Counted from the stretch's first letter, positions 24,711 to 33,298 are shown. The stretch: 64,000 bases of DNA from Clostridiales bacterium (GCA_021204025.1 JAJQAC010000042.1:1-64000), one strand, 5' to 3'. Notes: generated by a model from the letters alone, not told the origin. Numbers and translations are program-made.

Positions 24711-26711
24711 ATGGACAAGTATGAGTTTAATGTGAAAGTAGAACAGATACGGAAACTTGTAAACAAAAGCGATTTTGAGACGGCGATGAAAATCGCGGAC
24801 ACAATCGACTGGAAAAAGGTACGCAATGCGAATCTTTTGTCTATGGTTTCTCAGGTTTATGAAAAAAATGAAGAGTATCAGGACGCGAAAGACATCCTGC
24901 AGCTGGCCTTCGAACGTGCGCCGATCGGAAAACGGTTTCTTTATAAATTAACAGAGCTTGCGTTAAAAGAGGGCAATACCGATGAGGCAGAGGCTTATTA
25001 CCGGGAGTTTTGCGATATGGCCGGAGATGATTCCCGGCAGTATCTGCTGCGGTATATGATTCTGAAAGCCAAAAACGCCCCGATTGAGCAGATGATCCAT
25101 GCCCTTGAGAGTTATACGTCGGAAGAACTGGATGAAAAATGGCTTTATGAGTTGGCGGAGTTGTATCATGAGGCGGGAGATACCGGCCACTGTGTCAGCG
25201 TCTGCGATAAAATCATGCTGATGTTTGGCCTTGGAAAATATGTAGATAAGGCAATGGAATTAAAGCTGCAGTATGCTCCGTTGACCGGATATCAGATGGA
25301 TCTGTTTGAAAACCGGGAAAAATACGAAGAAAAACTGCGCGCGGTGGCGCAGTCATTTCAGGATGTCGCGGAGACAGAGGGTGAGTATGCCGGAGGAGCG
25401 GGCAGTTCGAGTACGATCGTGACGGAAGAGGAGACGGAGCCGGTGGTGCCGGAGAAGACCTGGACAGAGGCTCCTGTACCGGAGACTGTTGCTTCGGAGC
25501 TGGTCAGCGGCAATGCGTCGCAATCGGTCAGGAGCGAAATGATTGAGCTGGAGCCGGTCAGAGCTGAGGTGGTTCCGTCAGAGCCGGTCCGTACCGGGAC
25601 GATGCAGCCGGAACCGGTTGAGGCGGAGCCGATTTTGTCGCAGCCGGTCAGCACCGGGGCATTTCAGCCGGAGTCGATTGTGCGGGAATCAGGTGTAACG
25701 GAGAGAACACGTCCGGAGCCGGCCGCGCAGACACGGGTCTCCAGTCAGATCCAGGAAGCAGTGGTGCAGGCAGAGACCGAGGAAGAACTGAAAAAAGAAG
25801 TTTCCAGGATGAAAGAAGCCGGCGCGAAGACCGCGCGCGTAACACAGGTGGAGACCGAGGAAGAACTGGGCAAGACAAAGATATTGTCCGATCTTCGCAG
25901 AAAAAATCCGCCGGAAGTGATTACGGTTAAAACTGCGCCGGCAAGAAAGAAACCGCACCAGATGATCGAGGCGCGTACGCCCGAGAAAGGGCTGGCATTT
26001 GCGTTAGAGCTTTTAAAACAGAATCAAAGAGAAACCGGCGTCAAATCGCCGGTGGCAAAGATCAGCGGTTCACGGTTAAATAATAAAGGAATTTTATCAA
26101 GTGCCGACAAATTGTCCGGTAAGATTCTGTTGATCGAGGAAGCCGGGGATCTCTCACCGGCCATGGTGGATGAGTTGGAGAGACTTCTGGAGGAAAAGGC
26201 GGGGGATATCCGGGTCATTCTGATTGACAATGCGCGTCAGCTGGATATGCTTCTTGAACAGAGTCCGGTACTGGTGGACAGTTTTGAACGTATGGTAGCC
26301 ATTGATGTGGAAGAGATACCGGTTGCGGAGAAGAAGAAAGCTGTTCCGGCGGCAGAGACTGCGCTGAAGAGTCCGAAAGCAAAACCGGAGCCGGTACAGG
26401 CACCGCAGCCAGAGCCGGCGGATGACAGGGAAGAGCTTGGTATTGATGAGTTTGCTCAGTATGCGTGCCAGTACGCGGCAAAAATTGACTGCAGCATTAC
26501 CGGGAAAAGTATGCTGGCGTTGTATGAACGCATTGAGATCATGGAGGAGGATGGTATCCCGCTGACCCGCGCAAACGCGGAGGCGTTGATCGAAGAGGCG
26601 GCTGACAAGGCGGAAAAGCCGGGACTGGGAGGAGCAATCAGAGGATTGTTTTCCGCAAAGTATAACAAAGATGGACTGCTGATTTTAAAGGAAGCGCATT
26701 TTATATCATGA
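24711..26711 (+). CDS. TPR protein with a degenerate SpoVK/CbxX-like AAA domain
   Basis: A 666-residue protein. Residues 1-190 are TPR-like helical repeats (ETAMKIADTIDWKKV, DAKDILQLAFERAPIGKR, EAEAYYREFCDMAG). Residues 225-375 are a low-complexity linker rich in Glu, Pro and Val. From about 430 on it resembles the AAA+ domain of SpoVK/CbxX proteins: GKILLIEEAGDL looks like Walker B, and VILIDNARQLDMLLEQSP mirrors the segment after it. No Walker A (GxxxxGK) is visible, so it probably does not hydrolyse ATP. The stop overlaps the start of the HAD phosphatase gene (ATGA). Function is unknown; a scaffold role is inference. Confidence 0.55.
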   Translation: MDKYEFNVKVEQIRKLVNKSDFETAMKIADTIDWKKVRNANLLSMVSQVYEKNEEYQDAKDILQLAFERAPIGKRFLYKLTELALKEGNTDEAEAYYREFCDMAGDDSRQYLLRYMILKAKNAPIEQMIHALESYTSEELDEKWLYELAELYHEAGDTGHCVSVCDKIMLMFGLGKYVDKAMELKLQYAPLTGYQMDLFENREKYEEKLRAVAQSFQDVAETEGEYAGGAGSSSTIVTEEETEPVVPEKTWTEAPVPETVASELVSGNASQSVRSEMIELEPVRAEVVPSEPVRTGTMQPEPVEAEPILSQPVSTGAFQPESIVRESGVTERTRPEPAAQTRVSSQIQEAVVQAETEEELKKEVSRMKEAGAKTARVTQVETEEELGKTKILSDLRRKNPPEVITVKTAPARKKPHQMIEARTPEKGLAFALELLKQNQRETGVKSPVAKISGSRLNNKGILSSADKLSGKILLIEEAGDLSPAMVDELERLLEEKAGDIRVILIDNARQLDMLLEQSPVLVDSFERMVAIDVEEIPVAEKKKAVPAAETALKSPKAKPEPVQAPQPEPADDREELGIDEFAQYACQYAAKIDCSITGKSMLALYERIEIMEEDGIPLTRANAEALIEEAADKAEKPGLGGAIRGLFSAKYNKDGLLILKEAHFIS

Positions 26712-27541
26712 ATACAGATATTCGATTAATTGCATTGGATCTGGATGGAACGCTTCTGGACAGTGATAAAAAGCTGTCTGAAGCAAACAGAGAGGCTCTG
26801 CGTATGTGTGCAGAGCGGGGAATTGAGATCGTTCCCTGTACCGGGCGCATCTGGCAGGGGATTCCGGAGTTTATCCGGGAGCTGCCGGGAGTTCGTTACG
26901 CAATTACCGTAAATGGAGCGGTGATCCGGGACATCCGGAAGGATCAGACGCTTGCAGAGCATAAGATGTCATATGAGACGGCGGTAGCTCTGATGGAACT
27001 GGCACAAAAGTTTCATGTGATGTATGACTGCTATATAGACGGACAGGGATACGGAGAAAGCCGTTTTATGGATCATTTGGATGATTACGGAGCTCCGGTC
27101 ACGCTACAGGGGATGATCCGGAGAACCAGACGGCCGATGACCAATCTGATCAGGATGGTGCGTGAGAAAGCCGAACCCGTGGAAAAGGTCAATTATTTCT
27201 TTGATAACCAGGAGGAACGCAGCAGAGCAAAGATTGAGCTGGCGGAACGCAATGACATTGTGGTGAGTTCTTCGTTCTCGAATAATCTGGAAATCAATGG
27301 GCCGGGTGCCACCAAAGGCAACGGGATTCTCTGTGTGGCAAAGCATATGGGGATCGATTCCTCTCAGACGATGGGATTTGGGGATGGAGAAAATGATCTG
27401 TCTATGATGGAACTGGCGGGAATCGGTGTTGCGATGGCAAACGCGGTTGACAGCGTAAAAAAGGCTGCCGATTATGTGACACTCGCAAATGATGAGGACG
27501 GGGTCACGGCAGCGCTGCATAAATTTATTTTAGACGCCTGA
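26708..27541 (+). CDS. Cof-type HAD-superfamily phosphatase
   Basis: A 277-residue HAD IIB hydrolase. Motif I is LDLDGTLLDSD, motif II is VPCTGR, motif III Lys lies in GPGATKGNG, and motif IV is GFGDGENDLSMM. Cof-type enzymes dephosphorylate sugar phosphates or pyridoxal phosphate; the substrate cannot be read from sequence. It overlaps the upstream TPR gene by 4 bases. Confidence 0.9.
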   Translation: MNTDIRLIALDLDGTLLDSDKKLSEANREALRMCAERGIEIVPCTGRIWQGIPEFIRELPGVRYAITVNGAVIRDIRKDQTLAEHKMSYETAVALMELAQKFHVMYDCYIDGQGYGESRFMDHLDDYGAPVTLQGMIRRTRRPMTNLIRMVREKAEPVEKVNYFFDNQEERSRAKIELAERNDIVVSSSFSNNLEINGPGATKGNGILCVAKHMGIDSSQTMGFGDGENDLSMMELAGIGVAMANAVDSVKKAADYVTLANDEDGVTAALHKFILDA

Positions 27542-27550
27542 GGAGGCAGA

Positions 27551-28288
27551 ATGGTTGATTTTGTGATGGAGCACTGGCTGTCAATTGCCGCCGGTGCTTT
27601 TCTGGTGGGAATGACGCTTTATGGTCATTACCGGGGATTGATACGGATCGCGGTGACAATGTCGGCTCTGGTGATCAGTATTGTTGTGGTGCGTCTGGCG
27701 ACACCCTGCGTCAGCTCATTTTTAAGAGAGAATACTCAGGTCCAGCATATGATGCAGGAGGTCATGCTCCATGCGGTCGGCGCGGATTCGCTGCTGGAAG
27801 AGGAATCTTCATCAGCGATGGAGCTGCCCGCATTTCAGCGCACGATCATTGAGCAGCTGAATCTGCCGGATTCCATCAAGGATGCGCTGCTGGAGAATAA
27901 CAACAGTGAGATCTACCGACTGCTGGGGGTAGATACTTTTCTGGAATACATCGGTGTATATCTGGCAAATATGGTATTAAATCTGATTGCTTCGATTTTG
28001 ATCTTTCTGCTGGTCTACGTTGGGCTGAAGCTGCTGACCAATACGCTGGATCTGGTAGCTCGCCTGCCGATCCTGTGCGGGATCAATCAGATTGCGGGAG
28101 CGTTGATCGGCCTGCTGAGCGGACTTCTCTGGCTGTGGGCAATTTTTGTTGTTCTGGATATTGGCAGCGGTATGGGATGGGCAAAGGTGGTGCTGGAGGA
28201 GATTGCAGGCACTACGTGGCTGGCTGTTCTGTATCAGTACAATCCGCTCGGATGGATTTTTATCGGAATTTTGAAATGCCTGATCTGA
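27551..28288 (+). CDS. CvpA-family membrane protein
   Basis: A 245-residue protein with about four membrane segments: one near the N terminus (IAAGAFLVGMTLYGHYRGLI), one at 30-50, one at 140-160 (IASILIFLLVYVGLKLL) and one near 180-205. An extracytoplasmic segment of about 75 residues lies between the second and third. The arrangement fits CvpA-type proteins, linked to colicin V production or envelope stability. It follows the phosphatase gene by 9 bp behind GAGGAGG. Confidence 0.7.
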   Translation: MVDFVMEHWLSIAAGAFLVGMTLYGHYRGLIRIAVTMSALVISIVVVRLATPCVSSFLRENTQVQHMMQEVMLHAVGADSLLEEESSSAMELPAFQRTIIEQLNLPDSIKDALLENNNSEIYRLLGVDTFLEYIGVYLANMVLNLIASILIFLLVYVGLKLLTNTLDLVARLPILCGINQIAGALIGLLSGLLWLWAIFVVLDIGSGMGWAKVVLEEIAGTTWLAVLYQYNPLGWIFIGILKCLI

Positions 28289-28315
28289 TTTTCATCTTTA
28301 AATGTGGGCGCCGCC

Positions 28316-28357
28316 GTTACAGGTTACACGTCAGTTGGCTGACGTGTGACCTGTAAC
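28316..28357. repeat. Inverted repeat, family C copy 1
   Basis: GTTACAGGTTACACGTCAG and CTGACGTGTGACCTGTAAC form a 19 bp stem with one G:T-type mismatch and a TTGG loop. A related hairpin lies at 33423-33463. It follows the CvpA-like gene and could also act as a terminator, but no T-tract follows. Confidence 0.7.
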
Positions 28358-28396
28358 GAAGGGCTGCATAGATGAAAATGGTACAAAAAAATAAAC

Positions 28397-28425
28397 TTGA
28401 CAGGAAAATAAAGTCATGTTATAGT
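28397..28425 (+). promoter_or_regulatory. amt promoter
   Basis: TTGACA (28397-28402), a 17 bp spacer and TATAGT (28420-28425). The untranslated leader to amt is then about 390 bases and contains the hairpins listed next. Confidence 0.75.
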
Positions 28426-28440
28426 AACGCGAAGAAAGCA

Positions 28441-28502
28441 AAGGCGCTGTGGAGAGATCCATAGCGCTTTCGCTTTTCAGGGCAGAGAAGATCTTCCTGC
28501 CC
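28441..28502 (+). promoter_or_regulatory. Tandem leader hairpins, possible ANTAR-protein target
   Basis: The first hairpin (28441-28470) has a 12 bp stem and a hexaloop AGAGAT with A at position 1 and G at position 4, the signature of ANTAR-recognised RNA hairpins. A second hairpin (28480-28502, stem GGGCAG/CTGCCC) has A first but not G fourth. ANTAR regulators prevent termination at a downstream terminator, and one follows at 28548. Nitrogen genes of clostridia are known ANTAR targets. The second hairpin's weak fit leaves doubt. Confidence 0.45.
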
Positions 28503-28547
28503 GATACTTCCGCGGATGGCAGTAAGTTAGTAGTATTTTATATCCTT

Positions 28548-28597
28548 GGATGCGACGGAGCTTGAAAGAGGAGAGAGCTCTGTCGCATTCTTTATTT
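28548..28597 (+). terminator. Intrinsic terminator in the amt leader
   Basis: A long stem between 28548-28562 and 28576-28590 (core TGCGACGGAGCT/AGCTCTGTCGCA) is followed by TTTATTT. It lies between the promoter and the gene, as expected of an attenuator. Confidence 0.65.
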
Positions 28598-28725
28598 CAT
28601 AGGGAAAATACGTCCTATGAAATAAAAAGCCCTCCGGGCGAGATGCGCACTCGCGCGTAGGGAATTATGTCGCTAATGCGACCGCGCTCAGCGCAAGAAT
28701 GCGCTAAAGCGCATTCTTTTTTCAT
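28591..28725. repeat. Interspersed hairpin repeat, family A copy 1
   Basis: The element begins with TTTATTTCATAGG and its complement CCTATGAAATAAA (28614-28626), then AAAAG, a GC-rich part, and GGAATTATGTCGCTAA (28661-28676). A second copy is at 53982-54100. The spacer (GAAAATACGT against GAAAGTGCGT) and the GGAATTATGTCGCTAA block are nearly identical, while the stem has changed in a paired way. Confidence 0.7.
28697..28724 (+). terminator. Second terminator-like hairpin before amt
   Basis: AGAATGCGCT-AA-AGCGCATTCT is a perfect 10 bp stem followed by TTTTT. It forms the end of the family A repeat and stands between the promoter and amt. Confidence 0.6.
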
Positions 28726-28824
28726 GGCAGCAATGACTGCTGTGGGGCAGAAGCAGTGGTAAGCGGCTTTTGCGCGGGCAGGAGAAAATGGGTTCCTGAC
28801 CGGTTTTTTAAGAGGAGGGCAATT

Positions 28825-30594
28825 ATGACAAGTGAGATAATCAGTTATATCAGTGAACAGATTTTCGGGGTATGGTTTCTGATCGGCGCGGCTCTTGTTT
28901 TCTGGATGCAGGCCGGTTTTGCGATGGTGGAGGCCGGATTTACGAGAGCCAAGAACTCCGGCAACATTATTATGAAAAACCTGATGGATTTTTGTATCGG
29001 TACCGTGATGTGGTTTATTATCGGTGCGTCCCTGATGCTTCCTGCCGCCGAAGGCAGCAGCGATATCCTGGGATTGATCGGAACACCGGGTTTTGGTGTA
29101 TTTACGGATTATGCGAATTTCAGTTATTCCGGTTTTGTCTTTAACCTGGTATTTTGCGCGACGACAGCGACGATTGTTTCCGGATCCATGGCAGAGAGAA
29201 CAAAGTTCGCAACTTACTGTATTTATTCGGCAGTAATTTCCGGCATCATTTATCCGATTGAAGCGCATTGGACCTGGGGCAATGGCTTTCTGGTAAATAT
29301 AGGGTTTCATGATTATGCCGGTTCCAACTGTATCCACATGGTCGGTGGGATCTGCGCGTTGATCGGCGCGGCGATGCTTGGTCCGCGCATCGGCAAATTT
29401 ACCAGAGATAAAAATGGAAAAATTACAAAAGTAAACGCGTTTCCGGGATGTAACCTGGTAATCGGAGCGCTGGGTGTATTTATCCTGTGGCTTGGCTGGT
29501 ATGGTTTTAATGGCGCGGCGGCAACGGATATCCCGACGCTGGGTTCCGTTTTCCTGACGACAACGGTTGCTCCGGCAGTCGCTACGGTTGTGTGCATGCT
29601 CTTTACGTGGATCAAATATGGCAAACCGGATGTTTCCATGTGTCTGAACGCGTCGCTGGCCGGGCTGGTGGCAATCACGGCGCCCTGCGATGTGACGGAC
29701 TGTGCAGGTGCGGCGATCATCGGTGCAGTGTCTGGTGTTCTGGTAGTGTTTGGCGTCTGGTTTGTGGATAATATTCTTCATGTTGATGATCCGGTTGGTG
29801 CGGTCGCAGTACATATGTGCAATGGCATCTGGGGTACGATTGCGGTTGGCTTGTTTGCGACGAGTTCTGCGCCGGGATTTGAACTGGCAGGCATCCATGA
29901 GGGATTGTTTTACGGCGGCGGTTTTACGCAGCTCGGATTGCAATTGACGGGTATGTTTATTACAGCAGCCTGGACGGTTGTGACGATTACCCTTGCTTTT
30001 ACGATCCTGAAGCACACGATCGGGCTGCGGGTATCGGAAGAGGAGGAACTTCTTGGTCTGGACGCGACCGAGCATGGCCTGCCGAGTGCTTACGCGGGCT
30101 TTTCGATTATGGACGTCTCCGGCGGCGTGATGGAAGTGAATGAAAATACTGACCTGGGCGTCAGCGATTATGACGCAGCCTCTGAGGTTAAGAAATCAGC
30201 TGCTGTTCCGGTGGTGAAGATGCCGGAGGATCCTGATACCGGTGTGCATAAGGTTGTTATTATCGCAAAGATGAGCCGTTATGATATGCTGAGGAAAGCT
30301 CTCAATGACCTTGGAGTAACAGGTATGACCGTTACCAATGTCATGGGTTGCGGGATTCAGAAGGGCGCGGGTGAGAGATACCGCGGTGTCGAGATGGACG
30401 CGACCTTATTGCCGAAAGTAAAAGTAGAGGTGGTTGTCAGCAAGATCGGGGTTGAAGATGTGATCGAGAGCGCGAAAAAGGCATTGTATACCGGTCACAT
30501 CGGCGATGGCAAGATCTTTGTCTATAACGTGGCAAAGGTTGTCAAGGTTCGCACCGGCGAGGAAGATTACGCGGCATTGCAGGATGTGGAGTAG
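28825..30594 (+). CDS. amt: Ammonium transporter Amt fused to a PII (GlnK-like) domain
   Basis: A 589-residue protein. Residues 1-410 are an Amt channel with about eleven membrane segments, pore histidines in EAHWTWGNG and VAVHMCNGIWG, and the family block NLVFCATTATIVSGSMAER. After a linker of about 60 residues, the last 115 residues are a PII domain (VVIIAKMSRYDMLRKALNDL, LPKVKVEVVVSK, DGKIFVYNVAKVVKVRTGE). PII normally blocks Amt as a separate GlnK trimer; here gating would be built in. In the T-loop, RYRGVEMDATLLPK has Met where GlnK has the uridylylated Tyr51. ATG 28825 follows AGAGGAGGG. Expression is probably attenuated by the leader. Confidence 0.92.
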   Translation: MTSEIISYISEQIFGVWFLIGAALVFWMQAGFAMVEAGFTRAKNSGNIIMKNLMDFCIGTVMWFIIGASLMLPAAEGSSDILGLIGTPGFGVFTDYANFSYSGFVFNLVFCATTATIVSGSMAERTKFATYCIYSAVISGIIYPIEAHWTWGNGFLVNIGFHDYAGSNCIHMVGGICALIGAAMLGPRIGKFTRDKNGKITKVNAFPGCNLVIGALGVFILWLGWYGFNGAAATDIPTLGSVFLTTTVAPAVATVVCMLFTWIKYGKPDVSMCLNASLAGLVAITAPCDVTDCAGAAIIGAVSGVLVVFGVWFVDNILHVDDPVGAVAVHMCNGIWGTIAVGLFATSSAPGFELAGIHEGLFYGGGFTQLGLQLTGMFITAAWTVVTITLAFTILKHTIGLRVSEEEELLGLDATEHGLPSAYAGFSIMDVSGGVMEVNENTDLGVSDYDAASEVKKSAAVPVVKMPEDPDTGVHKVVIIAKMSRYDMLRKALNDLGVTGMTVTNVMGCGIQKGAGERYRGVEMDATLLPKVKVEVVVSKIGVEDVIESAKKALYTGHIGDGKIFVYNVAKVVKVRTGEEDYAALQDVE

Positions 30595-30720
30595 AGGATG
30601 GCGGGTGCGGCATCAGCCGGAATGCCCTGCAATCGAGTAGGAGGCGGCTTTTTCGCCTCCTGCCCGTCCGCGCGGGCCGGGTGCGGCGAATGCCGCAAAA
30701 TTCCTTACCCGGCCCTGTGC

Positions 30721-30760
30721 AAAAAAAATCCGCCGGATCGTATGATCCGGCGGATTTTTT
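30721..30760. terminator. Bidirectional terminator between amt and the cell-wall protein gene
   Basis: AATCCGCCGGATC and GATCCGGCGGATT form a 13 bp perfect stem with a GTAT loop, flanked by A8 and T6, so it works in both directions for these convergent genes. A smaller hairpin (GGAGGCG/CGCCTCC) is at 30641-30661. Confidence 0.85.
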
Positions 30761-30795
30761 CCATCCTTTTCCTTATGTTGGTCTGGTACATTCGC

Positions 30796-31119
30796 TTATC
30801 TCTTTTTCTCCAGCTCGCCATCTTCATTGACATAATAATTGTCAACCCATTGGCTGGTTGCCATAACGCCGTCGCTGTCGAGATAGTACCAGTTACCGTC
30901 GTCTTTGAGCCAGTAGTCTTCTTTGCGGTTGCCGTTTTCGTCAAGGTAGTAGGTTTCGTCATCGATTTCAAGCCATCCGGTCGCTTCCGTGCCGTCATCC
31001 TGAATGTACTGCCATTGATCGTCTTCATCCTGTATCCATTCGCCCGCAAAAACGGGTACCGCCTGCATAAAGAGGCTACTTAATATAATCATCAGTGCAA
31101 TGCCTGTTTTTCGTCTCAT
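30796..31119 (-). CDS. Small secreted protein with cell-wall-binding repeats
   Basis: A 107-residue secreted protein. The signal peptide (MRRKTGIALMIILSSLFMQA) ends near VFAG. The mature part is about three and a half choline-binding-type repeats, for example GWLEIDDETYYLDENGN and WLKDDGNWYYLDSDG. Such repeats anchor proteins to wall polymers. There is no other domain, so it may be only a wall-bound module. It has its own promoter on the minus strand and is related in sequence to the larger protein at 31928. Confidence 0.8.
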   Translation of the reverse strand: MRRKTGIALMIILSSLFMQAVPVFAGEWIQDEDDQWQYIQDDGTEATGWLEIDDETYYLDENGNRKEDYWLKDDGNWYYLDSDGVMATSQWVDNYYVNEDGELEKKR

Positions 31120-31265
31120 CGTGTTACCTCCGCGTCCGCCTGAGTGGACCTTGTAAAAATTTCCTGCGCCGATTTTGCTGCATGTAAACGCAGATTCTGT
31201 CTCTCAAAATCGTGCGCATCCCCGGATGTGTTCCAGGAAATGGCAAATTATTTGTCGTTGACTAT

Positions 31266-31294
31266 AATATAGCAAGCGCGGGACAAGGTTGCAA
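31266..31294 (-). promoter_or_regulatory. Promoter of the small cell-wall protein gene
   Basis: On the minus strand TTGCAA (31294-31289), 17 bp and TATATT (31271-31266). The leader of about 140 bases to ATG 31119 has no structure I recognise. Confidence 0.5.
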
Positions 31295-31338
31295 GTACCT
31301 GGAGGTGATTGTAAGGAAACGTAAGAAATTTGTTAAAG

Positions 31339-31680
31339 TTATTTTGTGGATATTGCAGAGGCGTGTCCGGACTCTTTATTTTTTGTGATCAGATCCCAGA
31401 TCAGCTGATGCATCCAGCTGACGGTTTCATTCAGCTGACGGTTTTCCTTTTCCAGTTCGAGAATCCGCGAGCGCAGAAGATCCGGGGAGGTGCAGGTTTG
31501 AAGGGATTCTTCCCGGATCAGGTTATCCCGGTCTTTGCTGTCGAGACGGACAAAATTCAGATAGTCAACGGAGAGAAGCGACATGGCTGTACTGCATTTC
31601 ATACAGAAAGCGGCGTTTTCCGACTGATAGTAACTGTAACGTCTGCATTTGGGACAATAATATACCGCTAACTTACGCAT
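31339..31680 (-). CDS. Zinc-ribbon and coiled-coil protein of unknown function
   Basis: A 113-residue protein. The N-terminal CPKC and CMKC pairs (about residues 9-12 and 26-29) form a zinc ribbon. The second half (LRSRILELEKENRQLNETV) is a leucine-zipper-like coiled coil. No signal peptide is seen, so it is cytoplasmic and probably dimeric. It lies alone between two wall-protein genes on the same strand. A regulatory or chaperone-like role is possible but not shown. Confidence 0.6.
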   Translation of the reverse strand: MRKLAVYYCPKCRRYSYYQSENAAFCMKCSTAMSLLSVDYLNFVRLDSKDRDNLIREESLQTCTSPDLLRSRILELEKENRQLNETVSWMHQLIWDLITKNKESGHASAISTK

Positions 31681-31850
31681 GACAATTCTCCTTCCTGCTA
31701 TCTGACAATTTTAGACGGCAGTATTCTGGCAATGATGAATGAATTACTACAGTATAGTCGGGAAAACGTCAAAATATGCCGGAATCATAAAAAATTTTTG
31801 GATTTTCTGATAAAAGAGGGATTTTTGCTCCACAGGATGTACTTTCTTAC

Positions 31851-31895
31851 GGAATAAAAACAGTATGGAATAAAAACAGTATGGAATAAAAACAG
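31851..31895. repeat. 16-bp tandem repeat
   Basis: GGAATAAAAACAGTAT occurs twice exactly and a third time for 13 bases. It abuts the terminator of the cell-wall protein gene. Confidence 0.85.
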
Positions 31896-31914
31896 GACCG
31901 CCCTGCGGCGGTCC
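31895..31914 (-). terminator. Terminator of the large cell-wall-binding protein gene
   Basis: GGACCGCC-CTGC-GGCGGTCC forms an 8 bp stem; on the minus strand it is followed by TGTTTTTATT. Confidence 0.75.
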
Positions 31915-31927
31915 CTATAAACCGTAT

Positions 31928-33298
31928 TTACTGCTGGATCATTCCGTTTACATCAACGGTCCATATTTTATCATTGGAATCTTTAATATCTTTAAATCCG
32001 TTGCCAAGATCCGGCTTTACTGTGGACTTTGAGGAGGAAGACGCTTTCTGGATGGTGCCGGAGGCGTTGACCAGGTATTGTGCGCCGTTAAACGTAACCG
32101 GAGCGTATTTCAGATCACGGTCGGCATCCTGGCGAAGACCGCCGATAAAGATGCTGTTGTCACGAATTCCGTTAAAGCCTACGCCCTTATTAGCGCCGTC
32201 AGTCTGGAAATACCAGGTCTGAGTCTCGCCAAGATCTTCGTCATAGATGCTCTGTTTGCCGGTTTTTACGACTCCGTCTGTGCCGAAGTAGGCGTTTCCG
32301 GTAGTTCCGTCCTCCAGAGTTACTACCTGCAGATCCGTCTGGCGTTCGCCCAGCGTATTGAAGCCGTAGCGTTTGGAATCGATCGTGAAGAACTGGATAC
32401 CGGTCTGCGCGTAGTAAGGCTTTCCTTCTTTAAAATAAAAGGTGGCGTCTTCATTGTCGTCATGGATACCCTCGACGCCCTCGATGGTGTACCAACCGGC
32501 TGCGCGGGTGCCGTCGGCGTTATAATACTGATAGGAGGCGATTGCCGGAAGTGCTGCTGTGGCAGAGGCATCGGAGACAGAGGCTGTCTCATCTGTCGCA
32601 GTGTCAGATACCGGGAGCCGGTACCAGCCGGTTTGCATCACGCCATTTTCAAAGGTATAATAGGAACCGCTGATTTTGCGGTCGATTTCATTGACTACCA
32701 TCCTCCCTTTGGAGTCAAAGAAATGCCAGACAAAATCATCATCGGCATATTCGTCTTCATTTTCCAGGAGCACCCAGCCGGTTTTTTTGGCTCCATCGTC
32801 TTCGTCGCCAAGGTAATAGGTATAGCCGTCCAGTTCGATCTTGCCGGTCTGCATGTGACCGTCTTCATTGAAATAATAATCCTTGCCGTTGATGGTGATC
32901 CAGCGGGAGACCACGCTTTTTCCGTCTTTGCCGAAATAATACCAGTAGGTATCTGGTTCATCATCTCCCCAGTTATCGTCATTGTCTTCCGCAATCCACT
33001 GGTTTGATACGCGTATGCCGTCTTCGTTGACATAATATTCGTCTACTCTCTCAGAGCGGGTAATATAGCCGTCTTCATCGAGATAGTACCAGTTGTTGTC
33101 GCGTTTTTTCCAGGAATCTGTCAGATAATGGCCGTCACTGTCTCTATAGCGGAGATCGCCGTCTTCATCAACCCAGCCGCTGCCGGCGGCGAAAGCAATC
33201 TGAGTGAGATTGGGAAGGGCAAATGGGAGTGCAGGAGCTGCTGCTGAGATTGCTGCGGCGGTGGAAAGCACAGCCAGATACTTCATGTTTTTCTTCAT
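31928..33298 (-). CDS. Secreted protein with cell-wall-binding (choline-binding-type) repeats
   Basis: A 456-residue protein if started at ATG 33298, which follows AAAAAGGAGAG on the minus strand; the longer frame adds 59 residues without function. A signal peptide (MKKNMKYLAVLSTAAAIS onward) ends near FAAG. About ten repeats of the type WYYLDEDGYI, DYYFNEDGHMQTG and TYYLGDEDDGAKKTGW make up the chain, broken by a Ser/Ala/Thr insert near 255. A Ser-rich linker precedes a short C-terminal segment (IWTVDVNGMIQQ). No enzymatic domain is visible. It is likely a surface protein held to wall polymers. The 107-residue protein downstream shares the repeat type. Confidence 0.82.
   Translation of the reverse strand: MKKNMKYLAVLSTAAAISAAAPALPFALPNLTQIAFAAGSGWVDEDGDLRYRDSDGHYLTDSWKKRDNNWYYLDEDGYITRSERVDEYYVNEDGIRVSNQWIAEDNDDNWGDDEPDTYWYYFGKDGKSVVSRWITINGKDYYFNEDGHMQTGKIELDGYTYYLGDEDDGAKKTGWVLLENEDEYADDDFVWHFFDSKGRMVVNEIDRKISGSYYTFENGVMQTGWYRLPVSDTATDETASVSDASATAALPAIASYQYYNADGTRAAGWYTIEGVEGIHDDNEDATFYFKEGKPYYAQTGIQFFTIDSKRYGFNTLGERQTDLQVVTLEDGTTGNAYFGTDGVVKTGKQSIYDEDLGETQTWYFQTDGANKGVGFNGIRDNSIFIGGLRQDADRDLKYAPVTFNGAQYLVNASGTIQKASSSSKSTVKPDLGNGFKDIKDSNDKIWTVDVNGMIQQ

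Noticed and set aside
28615-30075. 486-codon open frame on the minus strand
   Set aside because: Antisense of amt, rich in Arg, His and Cys as typical of shadow frames.
31120-31258. Riboswitch in the 140-base leader of the small cell-wall protein gene
   Set aside because: I compared it by eye with the cyclic-di-GMP aptamer and found no conserved core.
31851-31895. Possible CRISPR-like array
   Set aside because: The 16-bp units are directly adjacent with no spacers, so it is a simple tandem repeat.
32078-33007. 309-codon plus-strand frame with hydrophobic product
   Set aside because: Antisense of the cell-wall-binding repeat protein; the periodic hydrophobicity comes from the repeats on the other strand.
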